NCBI GenBank assembly: GCA_942490885.1
Contig: CALNYT010000002.1
Coordinates: 248,001 to 312,000, forward strand
Direction: 5' to 3'
DNA from: Oceanirhabdus sp942490885
GTDB lineage: Bacteria > Bacillota > Clostridia > Clostridiales > Clostridiaceae
DNA: 64,000 nt
The notes below the pieces were generated by a model. It was not told where the DNA came from. It worked only from the letters and a program-made list of their open reading frames with translations, and ran no database searches. Made by a program: the position numbers and the translations under genes. Below, piece by piece: positions 40,734 through 48,864 of the stretch; within the stretch, counting starts at the first letter, position 1, and every line of letters starts with the position of its first letter.

Positions 40734-42206
40734 ATGGAAAAGAAGAAGATAGTTTTAACAGGCTCAACAGGGGTAATGGGAAGGGAAGTATTGAAAGAAT
40801 TAATAAAAATAATAGAAAGATTTCATATTACCTTATTGATAAGGACAGTTAATAAAACTTTAGATGTTGCTAAGGAATATATTAATCGTAAAGAAATTGA
40901 AATAATATTAGGGGATATTACTGATTATGAGTCAGTATCACGATGTATGCATGGAGCTGATTACGTTATTCATTTAGCAGCTATCATACCACCACAAGCT
41001 GATTTTAATCCAAAATTGGCATGCAAAGTTAATTATGAGGGTACCATTAATGTGATAGAAGCCGTAAAACAACAGGAAAAATTTAAAAAAATAAAATTAA
41101 TATATGTAGGTAGTGTAGCTGAGTATGGAGATAGGTTACCACCTATTCACTGGGGAAGAGTTGGGGACCCAATTATGCCTAGTATATATGATTATTATGC
41201 TGTGACTAAAGCAAAATCAGAAAGAGCTGTTATTGAATCAGGGATAAAATATTGGGTTTCTTTTCGTCAAACGGGTATACTCCATAAGGGGATTTTAAAG
41301 GGCAGTAAAGGTGGATTATCATATCATCAGCCTCTTAATACTCATGTTGAATGGGTGACAGCACGTGATTCTGGCCGGTTGATGGGCAAAGTAATTGAAA
41401 ATGAAAAGGATTTACCAGATGATTTTTGGTGTCAGATATACAATATTGGAGGCGGAGAAAAATATAGACTTACAAGTTATGAGTTTTTAAGTAAAATGTA
41501 TAGTACGCTGGATTTGGATTTCAAAAAAATTATTGAACCTAAATGGTATGCGTTGAAAAATTTCCACTGTTTATATTTTTTAGACTCAGATAAGTTAGAA
41601 AGTTATTTTAACTTTAGATCTGAAGGTTTTGACAAGTTTTTAGAAGAAATCAAAAAAGAAATGAAATTTTCATATAAATTGCTTAGATTGATTCCCTCTA
41701 AGATAATAAAGGAAAAGATAATAAAGCCATCAACCTTATGTGAAAATGGAACACTTTATTGGATACAAAATAACCTTGAAGGTCCAATTAATGCATTTTG
41801 GGGATCTAAAGAAGAATGGGATAAGATATCACCATGGGATGAGTTTTCATTGAATGTATGTGAAGAGAGAATAATTCTAGATCATGGATACAATGAGTGT
41901 AAGCCAAAATCTGAGCTTGATATTGAAGATATGAAAGAAGCGGCTAGTTTTCGTGGAGGAGATTGTTTATCAGAAACAATGATTAAAGGTGATTTAAAAA
42001 CAAAGCTTAAATGGAAGTGTGCATTTGATCATATATTTGAAGCGAGTCCAACACTGGTTTTGTTAGGTGGACATTGGTGTTCAGAGTGTGCACCTTCTCC
42101 TTGGAATTATGATGAGATTGCAAAAAAAAATCCTTTTATTGCACAAGTGTGGTATAGTAACCACGAGAAAGATGAGAATAACTTCTATGATGAAATCCAT
42201 AGTTAG
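40734..42206 (+). CDS. Extended SDR (epimerase-type) protein with C-terminal Cys-rich domain
   Basis: 490 residues. Residues 1-310 are an NAD(P)-binding extended short-chain dehydrogenase: VLTGSTGVMGREVLKEL, LGDITDYESV, HLAAIIPP, YVGSVAEYGD and YxxxK as YYAVTK. The last ~110 residues are unusual: SFRGGDCLSETMIKGDL, KWKCAFDHIFEASP and LGGHWCSECAPSPWNYD. The cysteines and histidines could bind zinc. ATG 40734 follows GGAG; the upstream GTG lies closer to no site. Substrate unknown. It is monocistronic, downstream of the rdhT terminator. Confidence 0.78.
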   Translation: MEKKKIVLTGSTGVMGREVLKELIKIIERFHITLLIRTVNKTLDVAKEYINRKEIEIILGDITDYESVSRCMHGADYVIHLAAIIPPQADFNPKLACKVNYEGTINVIEAVKQQEKFKKIKLIYVGSVAEYGDRLPPIHWGRVGDPIMPSIYDYYAVTKAKSERAVIESGIKYWVSFRQTGILHKGILKGSKGGLSYHQPLNTHVEWVTARDSGRLMGKVIENEKDLPDDFWCQIYNIGGGEKYRLTSYEFLSKMYSTLDLDFKKIIEPKWYALKNFHCLYFLDSDKLESYFNFRSEGFDKFLEEIKKEMKFSYKLLRLIPSKIIKEKIIKPSTLCENGTLYWIQNNLEGPINAFWGSKEEWDKISPWDEFSLNVCEERIILDHGYNECKPKSELDIEDMKEAASFRGGDCLSETMIKGDLKTKLKWKCAFDHIFEASPTLVLLGGHWCSECAPSPWNYDEIAKKNPFIAQVWYSNHEKDENNFYDEIHS

Positions 42207-42280
42207 GGGTAGAGAATGTTTTAAATAGTTTAAGGCGAGGAGTTAAACTATTTAAAGAAAAGGGGAAAGCTTAAAAAACA

Positions 42281-42535
42281 TAGTTGAGAGTTGAGAGTGT
42301 AGAGTTGAGAACGAATGACATTTCTCTTCGAGAAATTTTAATATTATTGTTCCAGGACAATATAGGGTTTACTCGTTTCATTTGTAATGAAACATTGTAT
42401 TTAAAATACAATATTTTATCCTAGAATAAAATTAGTAAAAGCCTTTTGTGCTAAAGAACTATAAAATTTAGTTTCTGCGTACGCAGAAACATCCATCGTT
42501 CTCCACTCTCCACTCACAACTCTATACTTGTTTTA
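42281..42535. repeat. Repeat B, fullest copy
   Basis: About 250 bp with imperfect inverted ends (GAGAGTGTAGAGTTGAGAAC at the left, GTTCTCCACTCTCCACTCAC at the right). Inside are short palindromes: TTTCTCTTCGAGAAA (42321-42335), GTTTCATTTGTAATGAAAC and TTTCTGCGTACGCAGAAA (42472-42489). Parts recur at about 7640-7668, 20425-20506, 40180-40310 and 58708-58850. It fills the gap between the convergent SDR and queC genes and ends in the queC terminator. Confidence 0.7.
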
Positions 42536-42555
42536 AAGCACGTGGTGCGTGCTTT
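42535..42555. terminator. Terminator of the queuosine operon
   Basis: AAAGCACG (42535-42542) / CGTGCTTT (42548-42555), overlapping the queC stop; T-rich on the minus-strand side. Confidence 0.7.
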
Positions 42556-43222
42556 ATTTATATAATTTTTTAAACTCTAAATAGCCGTTTTTTCTTAATT
42601 TACATGAAGGACAATCTCCACATCCGTTTCCTATAATTCCATTATAGCAAGTTAATGTTTCGTTTTTAACGATATCAAGGACACCTAAATCATCTGCCAT
42701 TTTCCAAGTTTCAGCTTTATCAATCCACATTAAAGGTGTATGAATTACAAATGGAAAATCCATAGCTAAATTCAATGTAACATTTAATGATTTAATGAAT
42801 ACATCTCTACAATCAGGATATCCACTAAAGTCACTTTGAGAAACACCAGTTATAATATGATTTGCTCCTTTTTGCTTTGCAAATACTGCAACAAAAGACA
42901 TAAATAATAGGTTTCTTCCATCTACAAATGAATTAGGAGTTCCTTCAGTAGGTGCATCTTTATCTACTTCTATATCTTGTCTTGTTAATGAATTTGGGGC
43001 TAATTGATTTAATAAAGTTAAATCTAAAGAATGATATTCAACATTATGTTTTTTACAGATAGCTTTAGCACATTCTAATTCGAATTTATGTTTTTGTCCA
43101 TAATCAAATGATACTGCAATAACTTCTTTAAATCTTTTCTTTGCCCAGAATAAACAAGTAGTACTATCTTGACCGCCGCTAAATACTACTACAGCTTTAT
43201 TTTTATTTACTTCAATATTCAT
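42554..43222 (-). CDS. queC: 7-Cyano-7-deazaguanine synthase
   Basis: Converts CDG to preQ0 with ATP and ammonia. 222 residues. PP-loop motif VVFSGGQDSTTCLFW at about residues 12-26, and the C-terminal zinc site TCYNG...NGCGDCPSCKLRKNGY. It is the last gene of the minus-strand operon, 48 bp after queE. Together with queD and queE it covers all steps from dihydroneopterin triphosphate to preQ0. Neither queF nor folE is present in the window. Confidence 0.96.
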   Translation of the reverse strand: MNIEVNKNKAVVVFSGGQDSTTCLFWAKKRFKEVIAVSFDYGQKHKFELECAKAICKKHNVEYHSLDLTLLNQLAPNSLTRQDIEVDKDAPTEGTPNSFVDGRNLLFMSFVAVFAKQKGANHIITGVSQSDFSGYPDCRDVFIKSLNVTLNLAMDFPFVIHTPLMWIDKAETWKMADDLGVLDIVKNETLTCYNGIIGNGCGDCPSCKLRKNGYLEFKKLYK

Positions 43223-43270
43223 TTAGTACACCAAACCTTTCATTAATGTTTAATTTGATAGCTATTGTAT

Positions 43271-43936
43271 TTAAACACCCCTTTCCTCAGGATCCCATAT
43301 TATCTTGTGAAGTTGCATTTGTAGAGTAACTCCATTCATATTATATTGCTGCATAAATTGAACAATCTTAGCCATTTGAATCTTGCCAAAGATTGGGCTT
43401 ATATATACATTGGTTTTATTTGTTAAATTATATTGATCCATTATATATTTAGCTCTTTCTAAATCCTCAATACTACCTGCTACAAACTTAACTGTATCCT
43501 TCATTGTTAGATATTTTAAATTATCAACTAACATCTTTGCTTCCATATCACTTGAAGGAAGTTTATAATCCATTACAAATCTAGGGGGATTTTGAATGTA
43601 TATATATTCTTTTAAAGAAACACTGCCATTTGTCTCTATTTCAACTAAAAGCTCCTCATCATTTGATAAGATTTTTAACAATTCAATAAGACCAATTTGA
43701 AGTAAAGGCTCTCCACCTGTTAATGTAATATTTTTAACTCCTGTGGATTTGATATATTCATAAAGTTCATCCTCGTTCATTAAAGTGTATTCAACACTCT
43801 TTTCATTAGCCCATCTTGTATCACAATAACTACAATCAAGATTACATCCAGCAAATCTTATGAATATAGCTAATTGACCAGATAAACGACCTTCCCCATT
43901 TACACTTACGAACTTTTCAACTACTTTAAAATTCAT
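43271..43936 (-). CDS. queE: 7-Carboxy-7-deazaguanine synthase (radical SAM)
   Basis: Ring-contracting radical SAM enzyme converting CPH4 to CDG. 221 residues. The cluster motif is FAGCNLDCSYCDTRW (Cx3Cx2C), followed by ITLTGGEPLLQ, VEIETNGS and a compact remaining barrel. It starts 1 bp after the queD stop, so it is co-translated. The length is typical of the Gram-positive form. Confidence 0.95.
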   Translation of the reverse strand: MNFKVVEKFVSVNGEGRLSGQLAIFIRFAGCNLDCSYCDTRWANEKSVEYTLMNEDELYEYIKSTGVKNITLTGGEPLLQIGLIELLKILSNDEELLVEIETNGSVSLKEYIYIQNPPRFVMDYKLPSSDMEAKMLVDNLKYLTMKDTVKFVAGSIEDLERAKYIMDQYNLTNKTNVYISPIFGKIQMAKIVQFMQQYNMNGVTLQMQLHKIIWDPEERGV

Positions 43937-43937
43937 A

Positions 43938-44369
43938 TTAGTTCACCTCACATTTTTCATATGTGGCACTATTAGTAGGTGTTTCATAAACAGTAGCTTT
44001 TCTTACGTTATATCCTTTTTCCTCCATGTAGTTAAAGAAAAAGGCTGAGAAGTTTTCTGCTGTTGGTCTAAATTGCACCTCTATTATCTTAAAGCTATCT
44101 TGTATTAAGCATTGTAAAGTTTCTTTTCTCATAGTACCTTCTTGTATGATTAAAGCATGGTCATAATAATCTACAATTTTTTTAACATCTTTTTTCAAAT
44201 CCCCAAAGTCTATTACCATACCATCTAATTGTCCGACATTAATTAATGATTCTGATTGTACTTCTATTTCTACTCTCCATCTATGACCATGAATATTGCT
44301 GCATTTTCCTTCATAATTTGCAAGAAAATGAGCACTATCAAAGCTATGTTCAGCTTTTAAAATATACAT
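43938..44369 (-). CDS. queD: 6-Carboxytetrahydropterin synthase
   Basis: PTPS-family enzyme making CPH4 from dihydroneopterin triphosphate. 143 residues. Zinc ligands are in DSAHFL and CSNIHGHRWRVEIEV; DGMVIDFGDLKK, DHALI and VYETPTNSATYE complete the signature. The Cys of CSNIHGH is the catalytic cysteine. It is preceded by the activase gene with a 33-bp gap and belongs to the riboswitch-led operon. Confidence 0.95.
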   Translation of the reverse strand: MYILKAEHSFDSAHFLANYEGKCSNIHGHRWRVEIEVQSESLINVGQLDGMVIDFGDLKKDVKKIVDYYDHALIIQEGTMRKETLQCLIQDSFKIIEVQFRPTAENFSAFFFNYMEEKGYNVRKATVYETPTNSATYEKCEVN

Positions 44370-44402
44370 TAATATACGCCTCCTAAACTTACGCCTTTTA
44401 AA

Positions 44403-45164
44403 TTACTTTATAAACTTACTGCCATAATAACAGCATCCGATTGCACCATTAAATTGAGGTTCTTCAACAGAGATAATTTCATCATAATCCTTTTTTAAAT
44501 ATTCCCTTATTGAGAGGTTATTAGAAACCCCACCAGATAAAACTAACTTTTGTCCTTTAAACTTTGTTAAAAGTGGCTTCAATCTTTTATATAAGGAATA
44601 ATTAACTCCTGCACATAAACTTTCAATATTAGCACCCTCAGCTATTTTTCCAATTAACTCTGATTCGGAAAATACTGCACATGTTGAATTAAGTTCTACT
44701 GGATTTTCATAATGGCGGCTCATGGCATCAAGAGAGATTTCAAGTACATTTGCCATATTTTCTAAATATCTACCACAGGAAGCAGCACATTTTTCATTAA
44801 GTTCTAAATCAGTGGTAATTCCTTTTTCAACTTTAACAACTTTAACATCTTGTCCGCCTACGTCTAAAAGTATAAAATCCCTTAACCATGTTTGATAAAA
44901 TATACCATAAACATGGGCTTTTATTTCGTTAATTGGGGTGAATTTATTTAAGTCAGTATTGTTTCTACCATACCCTGTAGATACAGCTATATCAATATCA
45001 TCTATATTTAATTTATTTAAATCAACTGTAATTTTGCCATCATAAGTGCAGTAATCTCTATAAAAAGACATTGTACTAACTTTTAGTTTGTTTACAATTT
45101 TATTGTCTTCCATTACTACAAGCTTAACTTCTCTACTACCAAGATCTATACCTAATATTCTCAT
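44403..45164 (-). CDS. Acyl-CoA dehydratase activase-like ATPase (BadF/BcrA family)
   Basis: 253 residues of ASKHA fold: GIDLGSREVKLVV (phosphate 1), LLDVGGQDVKVV (phosphate 2), LVLSGGVSNN. The cysteines for the bridging [4Fe-4S] cluster of the homodimer are in EKCAASCGRYLE (Cys126, Cys130) and STCAVFSESELI (Cys162). Such proteins inject one low-potential electron, driven by ATP, into a partner of the HgdB/BcrC/double-cubane family, and that partner is the previous gene (adjacent start and stop). The setting in a preQ1-controlled operon is unusual. Confidence 0.9.
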   Translation of the reverse strand: MRILGIDLGSREVKLVVMEDNKIVNKLKVSTMSFYRDYCTYDGKITVDLNKLNIDDIDIAVSTGYGRNNTDLNKFTPINEIKAHVYGIFYQTWLRDFILLDVGGQDVKVVKVEKGITTDLELNEKCAASCGRYLENMANVLEISLDAMSRHYENPVELNSTCAVFSESELIGKIAEGANIESLCAGVNYSLYKRLKPLLTKFKGQKLVLSGGVSNNLSIREYLKKDYDEIISVEEPQFNGAIGCCYYGSKFIK

Positions 45165-46163
45165 CTAGTTTTCCTCCTTGAAATCTGATAACATATCAAG
45201 AAAAGCTTCAAGTCTAAGTTTAGTTCTTGCATCAAGAGTATTTAATTTATCACCTTCAATATTGAGAATAGGGATATTTAACTTTTCTTTTAAAACTATA
45301 TCCTCAACAGCTCTATAACAAAAAGCTTGAGTGTAATGAATTATTCCATCTAGTTTTCTTTCACTTATTTGTTTCTTTAATTCTACAATTCTAAATTCTG
45401 TATCATAGGGATACGTGTAATCATAGTACTGTTCATATATATTTTCAGCTTTATCTGCTCTTGCAAAAGCAAATTCTCTTTGAACTTCGTTATATACAAA
45501 ATGAGAATTAAAATTTTCAACAAATTCATATATATCCCCAGTCATAGGAGGAACACCGATGTATCCTAATCTTAGTTTTTTATTTATAGGTTGTCGTTCT
45601 TTAATATTTGAAATAGCCTCTTTCAGTTCAGATTCAAAAGTATCAACATCCCCATTTAAATCACTTAAACTTACCTGATACAAATGATTTTCAAAACCAT
45701 TTGCTTTATTGTTTATATAAGTTAACTTATCAATTTCCTTAGCTAAGTCTCTCACTTTATTTAATCTAGTTCTAACATTTTCAACTTGTTCTATACTTAT
45801 TTTAAAAAGATTCATAAACTTATCTAATTCTATTTTTACATCTTCCTTATTATGGCTGTGTGGAAAGGAAAAAGGGTAAACTTTAATTCCTCTTAATTCC
45901 AATACTTCTATAAGAGCTTTGGTATTAGAACAATCACCTTCCATAACTCCAACTATTTCTTTAATATCATTCTCAATACATGCTCCATAAATTCCTTTTA
46001 TCCAAGTACACATGCTTTTAGGAAAACCGTCTCGTTCAGCTATGTCTATATAACTTGAATAGTCTTTAGAAGTAATAAAGAGGTTATTTAAATCTATTGG
46101 TGTATATCCAGCTGCTAAAAGCACTTCTACAGGAACTGTAGTTGTTAAACCTATTTTTTTCAT
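45165..46163 (-). CDS. 2-Hydroxyacyl-CoA dehydratase-like reductase (HGD-D family)
   Basis: 332 residues of the HgdB/BcrC/double-cubane-protein superfamily. Cysteines 52 (KSMCTWIKG), 62 (GACIEN) and 78 (EGDCSN) fit cluster ligation in the first domain, and Cys282 (QAFCYRAVED) in the second. It is shorter than acyl-CoA dehydratase subunits, and only one such subunit is encoded, as in double-cubane proteins. It is the first gene after the preQ1-I riboswitch and leads activase-queD-queE-queC. I infer a reductive step in deazapurine metabolism; preQ0 to preQ1 (no queF here) or epoxyqueuosine reduction are candidates. The ATG has AGGAGG upstream. Confidence 0.85.
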   Translation of the reverse strand: MKKIGLTTTVPVEVLLAAGYTPIDLNNLFITSKDYSSYIDIAERDGFPKSMCTWIKGIYGACIENDIKEIVGVMEGDCSNTKALIEVLELRGIKVYPFSFPHSHNKEDVKIELDKFMNLFKISIEQVENVRTRLNKVRDLAKEIDKLTYINNKANGFENHLYQVSLSDLNGDVDTFESELKEAISNIKERQPINKKLRLGYIGVPPMTGDIYEFVENFNSHFVYNEVQREFAFARADKAENIYEQYYDYTYPYDTEFRIVELKKQISERKLDGIIHYTQAFCYRAVEDIVLKEKLNIPILNIEGDKLNTLDARTKLRLEAFLDMLSDFKEEN

Positions 46164-46196
46164 TAGTTAATCCTCCTAAATTTTAAAAAAGGACAC

Positions 46197-46249
46197 AAAA
46201 AAAAGGGCGCAATAAGCCCATAAACAAAAAACTACCTAAAATGGTAATT
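46197..46249 (-). terminator. Two tandem intrinsic terminators of the preQ1 riboswitch
   Basis: On the minus strand, AATTACC / GGTAGTT then TTTT (46226-46249), followed by GGGC / GCCC with a T8 tail (46197-46219). The aptamer tail ATAAGC...AAAACTA can pair with TAGTTTT and GCTTAT of these hairpins and so act as antiterminator when no ligand is bound. Confidence 0.75.
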
Positions 46250-46250
46250 T

Positions 46251-46293
46251 GGTCCTAGTTTTGCTTATAGACAGGATGGTTACGAACTGTCTT
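46251..46293 (-). promoter_or_regulatory. preQ1-I riboswitch aptamer
   Basis: On the minus strand: stem AGACAG / CTGTCT (46287-46292 and 46269-46274) closing the loop TTCGTAACCATC, then a tail TATAAGCAAAACTAGGACC. This is the compact preQ1-I layout: a hairpin with a conserved loop and an A-rich tail with AAAACTAGG that folds back as pseudoknot. It lies before a reductase/activase-queDEC operon, which agrees with preQ1 sensing. Confidence 0.88.
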
Positions 46294-46375
46294 ATTTTAT
46301 TGTATAAATAATAATAACATTTTGAAGAGGGAATGGGAAGAGTATATAGAGTGGTAATTAATGTAATTCAAAATG

Positions 46376-46430
46376 GTTGCAATAACATTCTATATATTAT
46401 ATACTAAAAATAGTTGCAATAACATTCTAT
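46376..46430 (+). promoter_or_regulatory. Direct repeats overlapping the marR-MATE promoter
   Basis: GTTGCAATAACATTCTAT occurs at 46376-46393 and 46413-46430 (period 37 bp). TTGCAA of the first copy, 17 nt and TATACT (46400-46405) form a promoter. The repeats are the likely MarR operator. Confidence 0.65.
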
Positions 46431-46475
46431 CACAATATAAGTACTAGTTAAAAGATATTTAAAGGAGAGAGAAAT

Positions 46476-46940
46476 ATGCAATATGAATCATTTGGTAAAT
46501 ATATATCTGCAATATATAGACATCAGCAAATAGTCATTAACAGTCAATTAAAGCCTTATGGTATAGGAAGTGGACAATATATTTTTCTGATAAACATTCA
46601 TAAAAATGAAGGGTTGTCTCAAAAAGAACTAAGTAAGTTACTCACTATAGATAAAACAACAACAGCCAAAGCTGTGAAGAAATTAGAAGATGAAGGATAT
46701 ATTTATAGAGAGCAAAATGAAGAGGATAAAAGATATCATAAATTATACTTAACACAAAAAGGAAAAGAGTTTATACCAACGCTAAAAAAGGTTCTGAGAA
46801 CTAATACAGAGACACTTAGTGCAGGAATGAGTGATAAACAGCATGAACAGACAATAGAGTCATTAAAGTTAATGTTAGAAAATGTGTGTAAATCCGTAGA
46901 TGATTTAAGAAAGAAAGAAGGTTTATATGGAGAAAAATAA
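46476..46940 (+). CDS. MarR-family transcriptional regulator
   Basis: 154 residues. The winged helix is LSQKELSKLLTIDKTTTAKAVKKLEDEGYIYREQNEEDKRYHKLYLTQKG in three adjoining parts (NQ residues about 45-95), with helices on both sides for dimerisation. Its stop overlaps the MATE gene by 14 bp, the classic regulator-pump arrangement. It probably represses the unit by binding the direct repeats at 46376-46430. The effector is likely a pump substrate. AAAGGAG precedes the ATG. Confidence 0.92.
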   Translation: MQYESFGKYISAIYRHQQIVINSQLKPYGIGSGQYIFLINIHKNEGLSQKELSKLLTIDKTTTAKAVKKLEDEGYIYREQNEEDKRYHKLYLTQKGKEFIPTLKKVLRTNTETLSAGMSDKQHEQTIESLKLMLENVCKSVDDLRKKEGLYGEK

Positions 46941-48282
46941 TAGAGCAATATTAACTAACGGTGACGTAAAAAGTATATTAATAAAACAAACTATTCCTAT
47001 GATATTTGGAATGTTAGGGTTGATAATTTTTAATTTAGTAGATACATATTTTGTAGGAAAATTAGGGACTAATCAATTAGCTGCACTTACATTCACTTTT
47101 CCTGTAGTATTAGTAATTAATAGTCTTGCTCTAGGGTTAGGAATGGGGGCTTCTTCCGTTATTTCAAGAGCTATTGGAGAAGGAGATCACCATAAAGTAC
47201 AAAGACTATCAACTGATAGCTTGAGCTTATCAATTATTTTAGTAATTGTTTTTGTTATTATTGGACTTTCAACCATTGAGCCTGTATTTAATGGTTTAGG
47301 GGTTAATGCTGATATAATGCCATATGTAAAAGAATATATGAATATTTGGTATATAGGAGTAATATTTGTGGTTGTTCCAATGGTGGGTAATAATGCTATA
47401 CGTGCTTTAGGAGATACAAAAACGCCTGGAACTGTTATGATGATTTCAGCAATTATAAATGTTATACTTGACCCATTATTGATTTTTGGAATTGGGCCAT
47501 TCCCCAAATTAGGTGTAGCGGGAGCTGCAATTGCAACTGTAATAGCAAGGGCTGTGACTTTTATAGTAGCACTTTATATTTTGATTATAAGAGAAAAAAT
47601 TGTGAAAATAGAATCAGTAAAATTTGAAGAGGTAATTAATTCATGGAAAAAAATATTATATATTGGATTACCAAACGCACTTACCAAAATGATAAATCCT
47701 ATAGCAATGGGAATAATTACAAAATTAGTGGCTTCTCATGGTATAGAAGTTGTAGCAGGTTATGGGGTAGCAACTAAATTAGAAAGATTTGCTATATTAT
47801 TAGTAGGTGCACTATCAACTATAATGGCCCCATTTATAGGTCAAAACTATGGAGCTGGAAGAATGGACAGGGTTAAATTAAGTATTTCTCTCAGTGAAAA
47901 GTTTTCTCTTATATCAAGTGGCGTGATATTTTTAATTTTAGCTATATTCGCAAAATCAATAGCGGGGTTATTTAGCCATGACAGTTCAGTTATAGATGTT
48001 ATAGCTATGTATTTATGGATTGTACCTATTGGTTATGGAGTACAAGGAATATTATTAATTTCAACATCTGCATTAAATGCATTGAATAAACCTATACATG
48101 CTTCAATTCTTACAATCATCCAGATGTTTGGTTTATATATTCCACTGGCTTTATTAGGATCATATTTATTTGGGATAATAGGGATTTTTGGATCTGTTGT
48201 TGTATCATATTTAATATCAGCAAGTTTATCTCATTATGTTGTAAAGAAAGTATTATGTGATAAAAAAACATTAGATATTTAA
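46927..48282 (+). CDS. MATE-family multidrug efflux pump
   Basis: 451 residues with twelve hydrophobic segments. Family signatures: IPMIFGMLGLIIFNLVDTYF, LGLGMGASSVISRAIGEGD, VPMVGNNAIRALGDTKTP, GAAIATVIARA and APFIGQNYGAGRMDRVK. It exports cationic compounds by sodium or proton antiport. The overlap with marR indicates coupled control. It resembles the MepA subgroup. No promoter of its own is seen. Confidence 0.94.
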   Translation: MEKNNRAILTNGDVKSILIKQTIPMIFGMLGLIIFNLVDTYFVGKLGTNQLAALTFTFPVVLVINSLALGLGMGASSVISRAIGEGDHHKVQRLSTDSLSLSIILVIVFVIIGLSTIEPVFNGLGVNADIMPYVKEYMNIWYIGVIFVVVPMVGNNAIRALGDTKTPGTVMMISAIINVILDPLLIFGIGPFPKLGVAGAAIATVIARAVTFIVALYILIIREKIVKIESVKFEEVINSWKKILYIGLPNALTKMINPIAMGIITKLVASHGIEVVAGYGVATKLERFAILLVGALSTIMAPFIGQNYGAGRMDRVKLSISLSEKFSLISSGVIFLILAIFAKSIAGLFSHDSSVIDVIAMYLWIVPIGYGVQGILLISTSALNALNKPIHASILTIIQMFGLYIPLALLGSYLFGIIGIFGSVVVSYLISASLSHYVVKKVLCDKKTLDI

Positions 48283-48374
48283 AAATCCTCCGATACATAA
48301 TATTACTAGTGTATAGTATTGATGATTTACAAATACTATTCAAGGATAAATAAATTAAATAGGAGGTAACAAGG

Positions 48375-48695
48375 ATGTATATGAGAAATAACGACTGTCA
48401 CAATGGACTTTATTTCATGCTTGGGGCAATGATGACGGCTGTAGGTTGCATGGGATATTGTATGTGCAAAGAGAACGGATATCTTGAAAAATTAAGTTGT
48501 CATAATGGTAATGGTAAAAGAATGTTAAAAAAAATGGGCAAAAGACATCTTGGACATAAGTGCCATCATGGGCATCAAGGACATGGAGTACATACAGATT
48601 ATCAAGGATATCAAATGGAAGAAGATAATGATAATATGAATATGCATAATAATCAATCAAAAACAAATAATCAAAATCTAGAAAATGAACAATAA
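48375..48695 (+). CDS. Small histidine-rich protein with one membrane segment
   Basis: 106 residues. One hydrophobic segment near the N-terminus (GLYFMLGAMMTAVGCMGYCMC), then a basic stretch and a His-rich tract with HLGHKCHHGHQGHGVH, and finally an Asn/Asp/Glu-rich tail. Metal binding is plausible. The strong TAGGAGG site supports translation, and a terminator follows at 48724. I do not recognise a named family. Confidence 0.65.
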   Translation: MYMRNNDCHNGLYFMLGAMMTAVGCMGYCMCKENGYLEKLSCHNGNGKRMLKKMGKRHLGHKCHHGHQGHGVHTDYQGYQMEEDNDNMNMHNNQSKTNNQNLENEQ

Positions 48696-48723
48696 ATAGA
48701 ATAGCAAGTAACAGAAGGATAAA

Positions 48724-48760
48724 CAAGACGTGAAAGAGTATTTTTCACGTCTTGATTTGC
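48724..48760 (+). terminator. Terminator after the His-rich gene
   Basis: CAAGACGTGAAA (48724-48735) and TTTCACGTCTTG (48743-48754), tail ATTTG. Confidence 0.75.
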
Positions 48761-48864
48761 TTAAAATATCTTTTATTTTCATATAATATTTATATAACAA
48801 ATTAAGTGTTATAATATTCTGAGTATTAAAAGATAATAATTAAGAACTAAGAAAGGAGAAGAGT

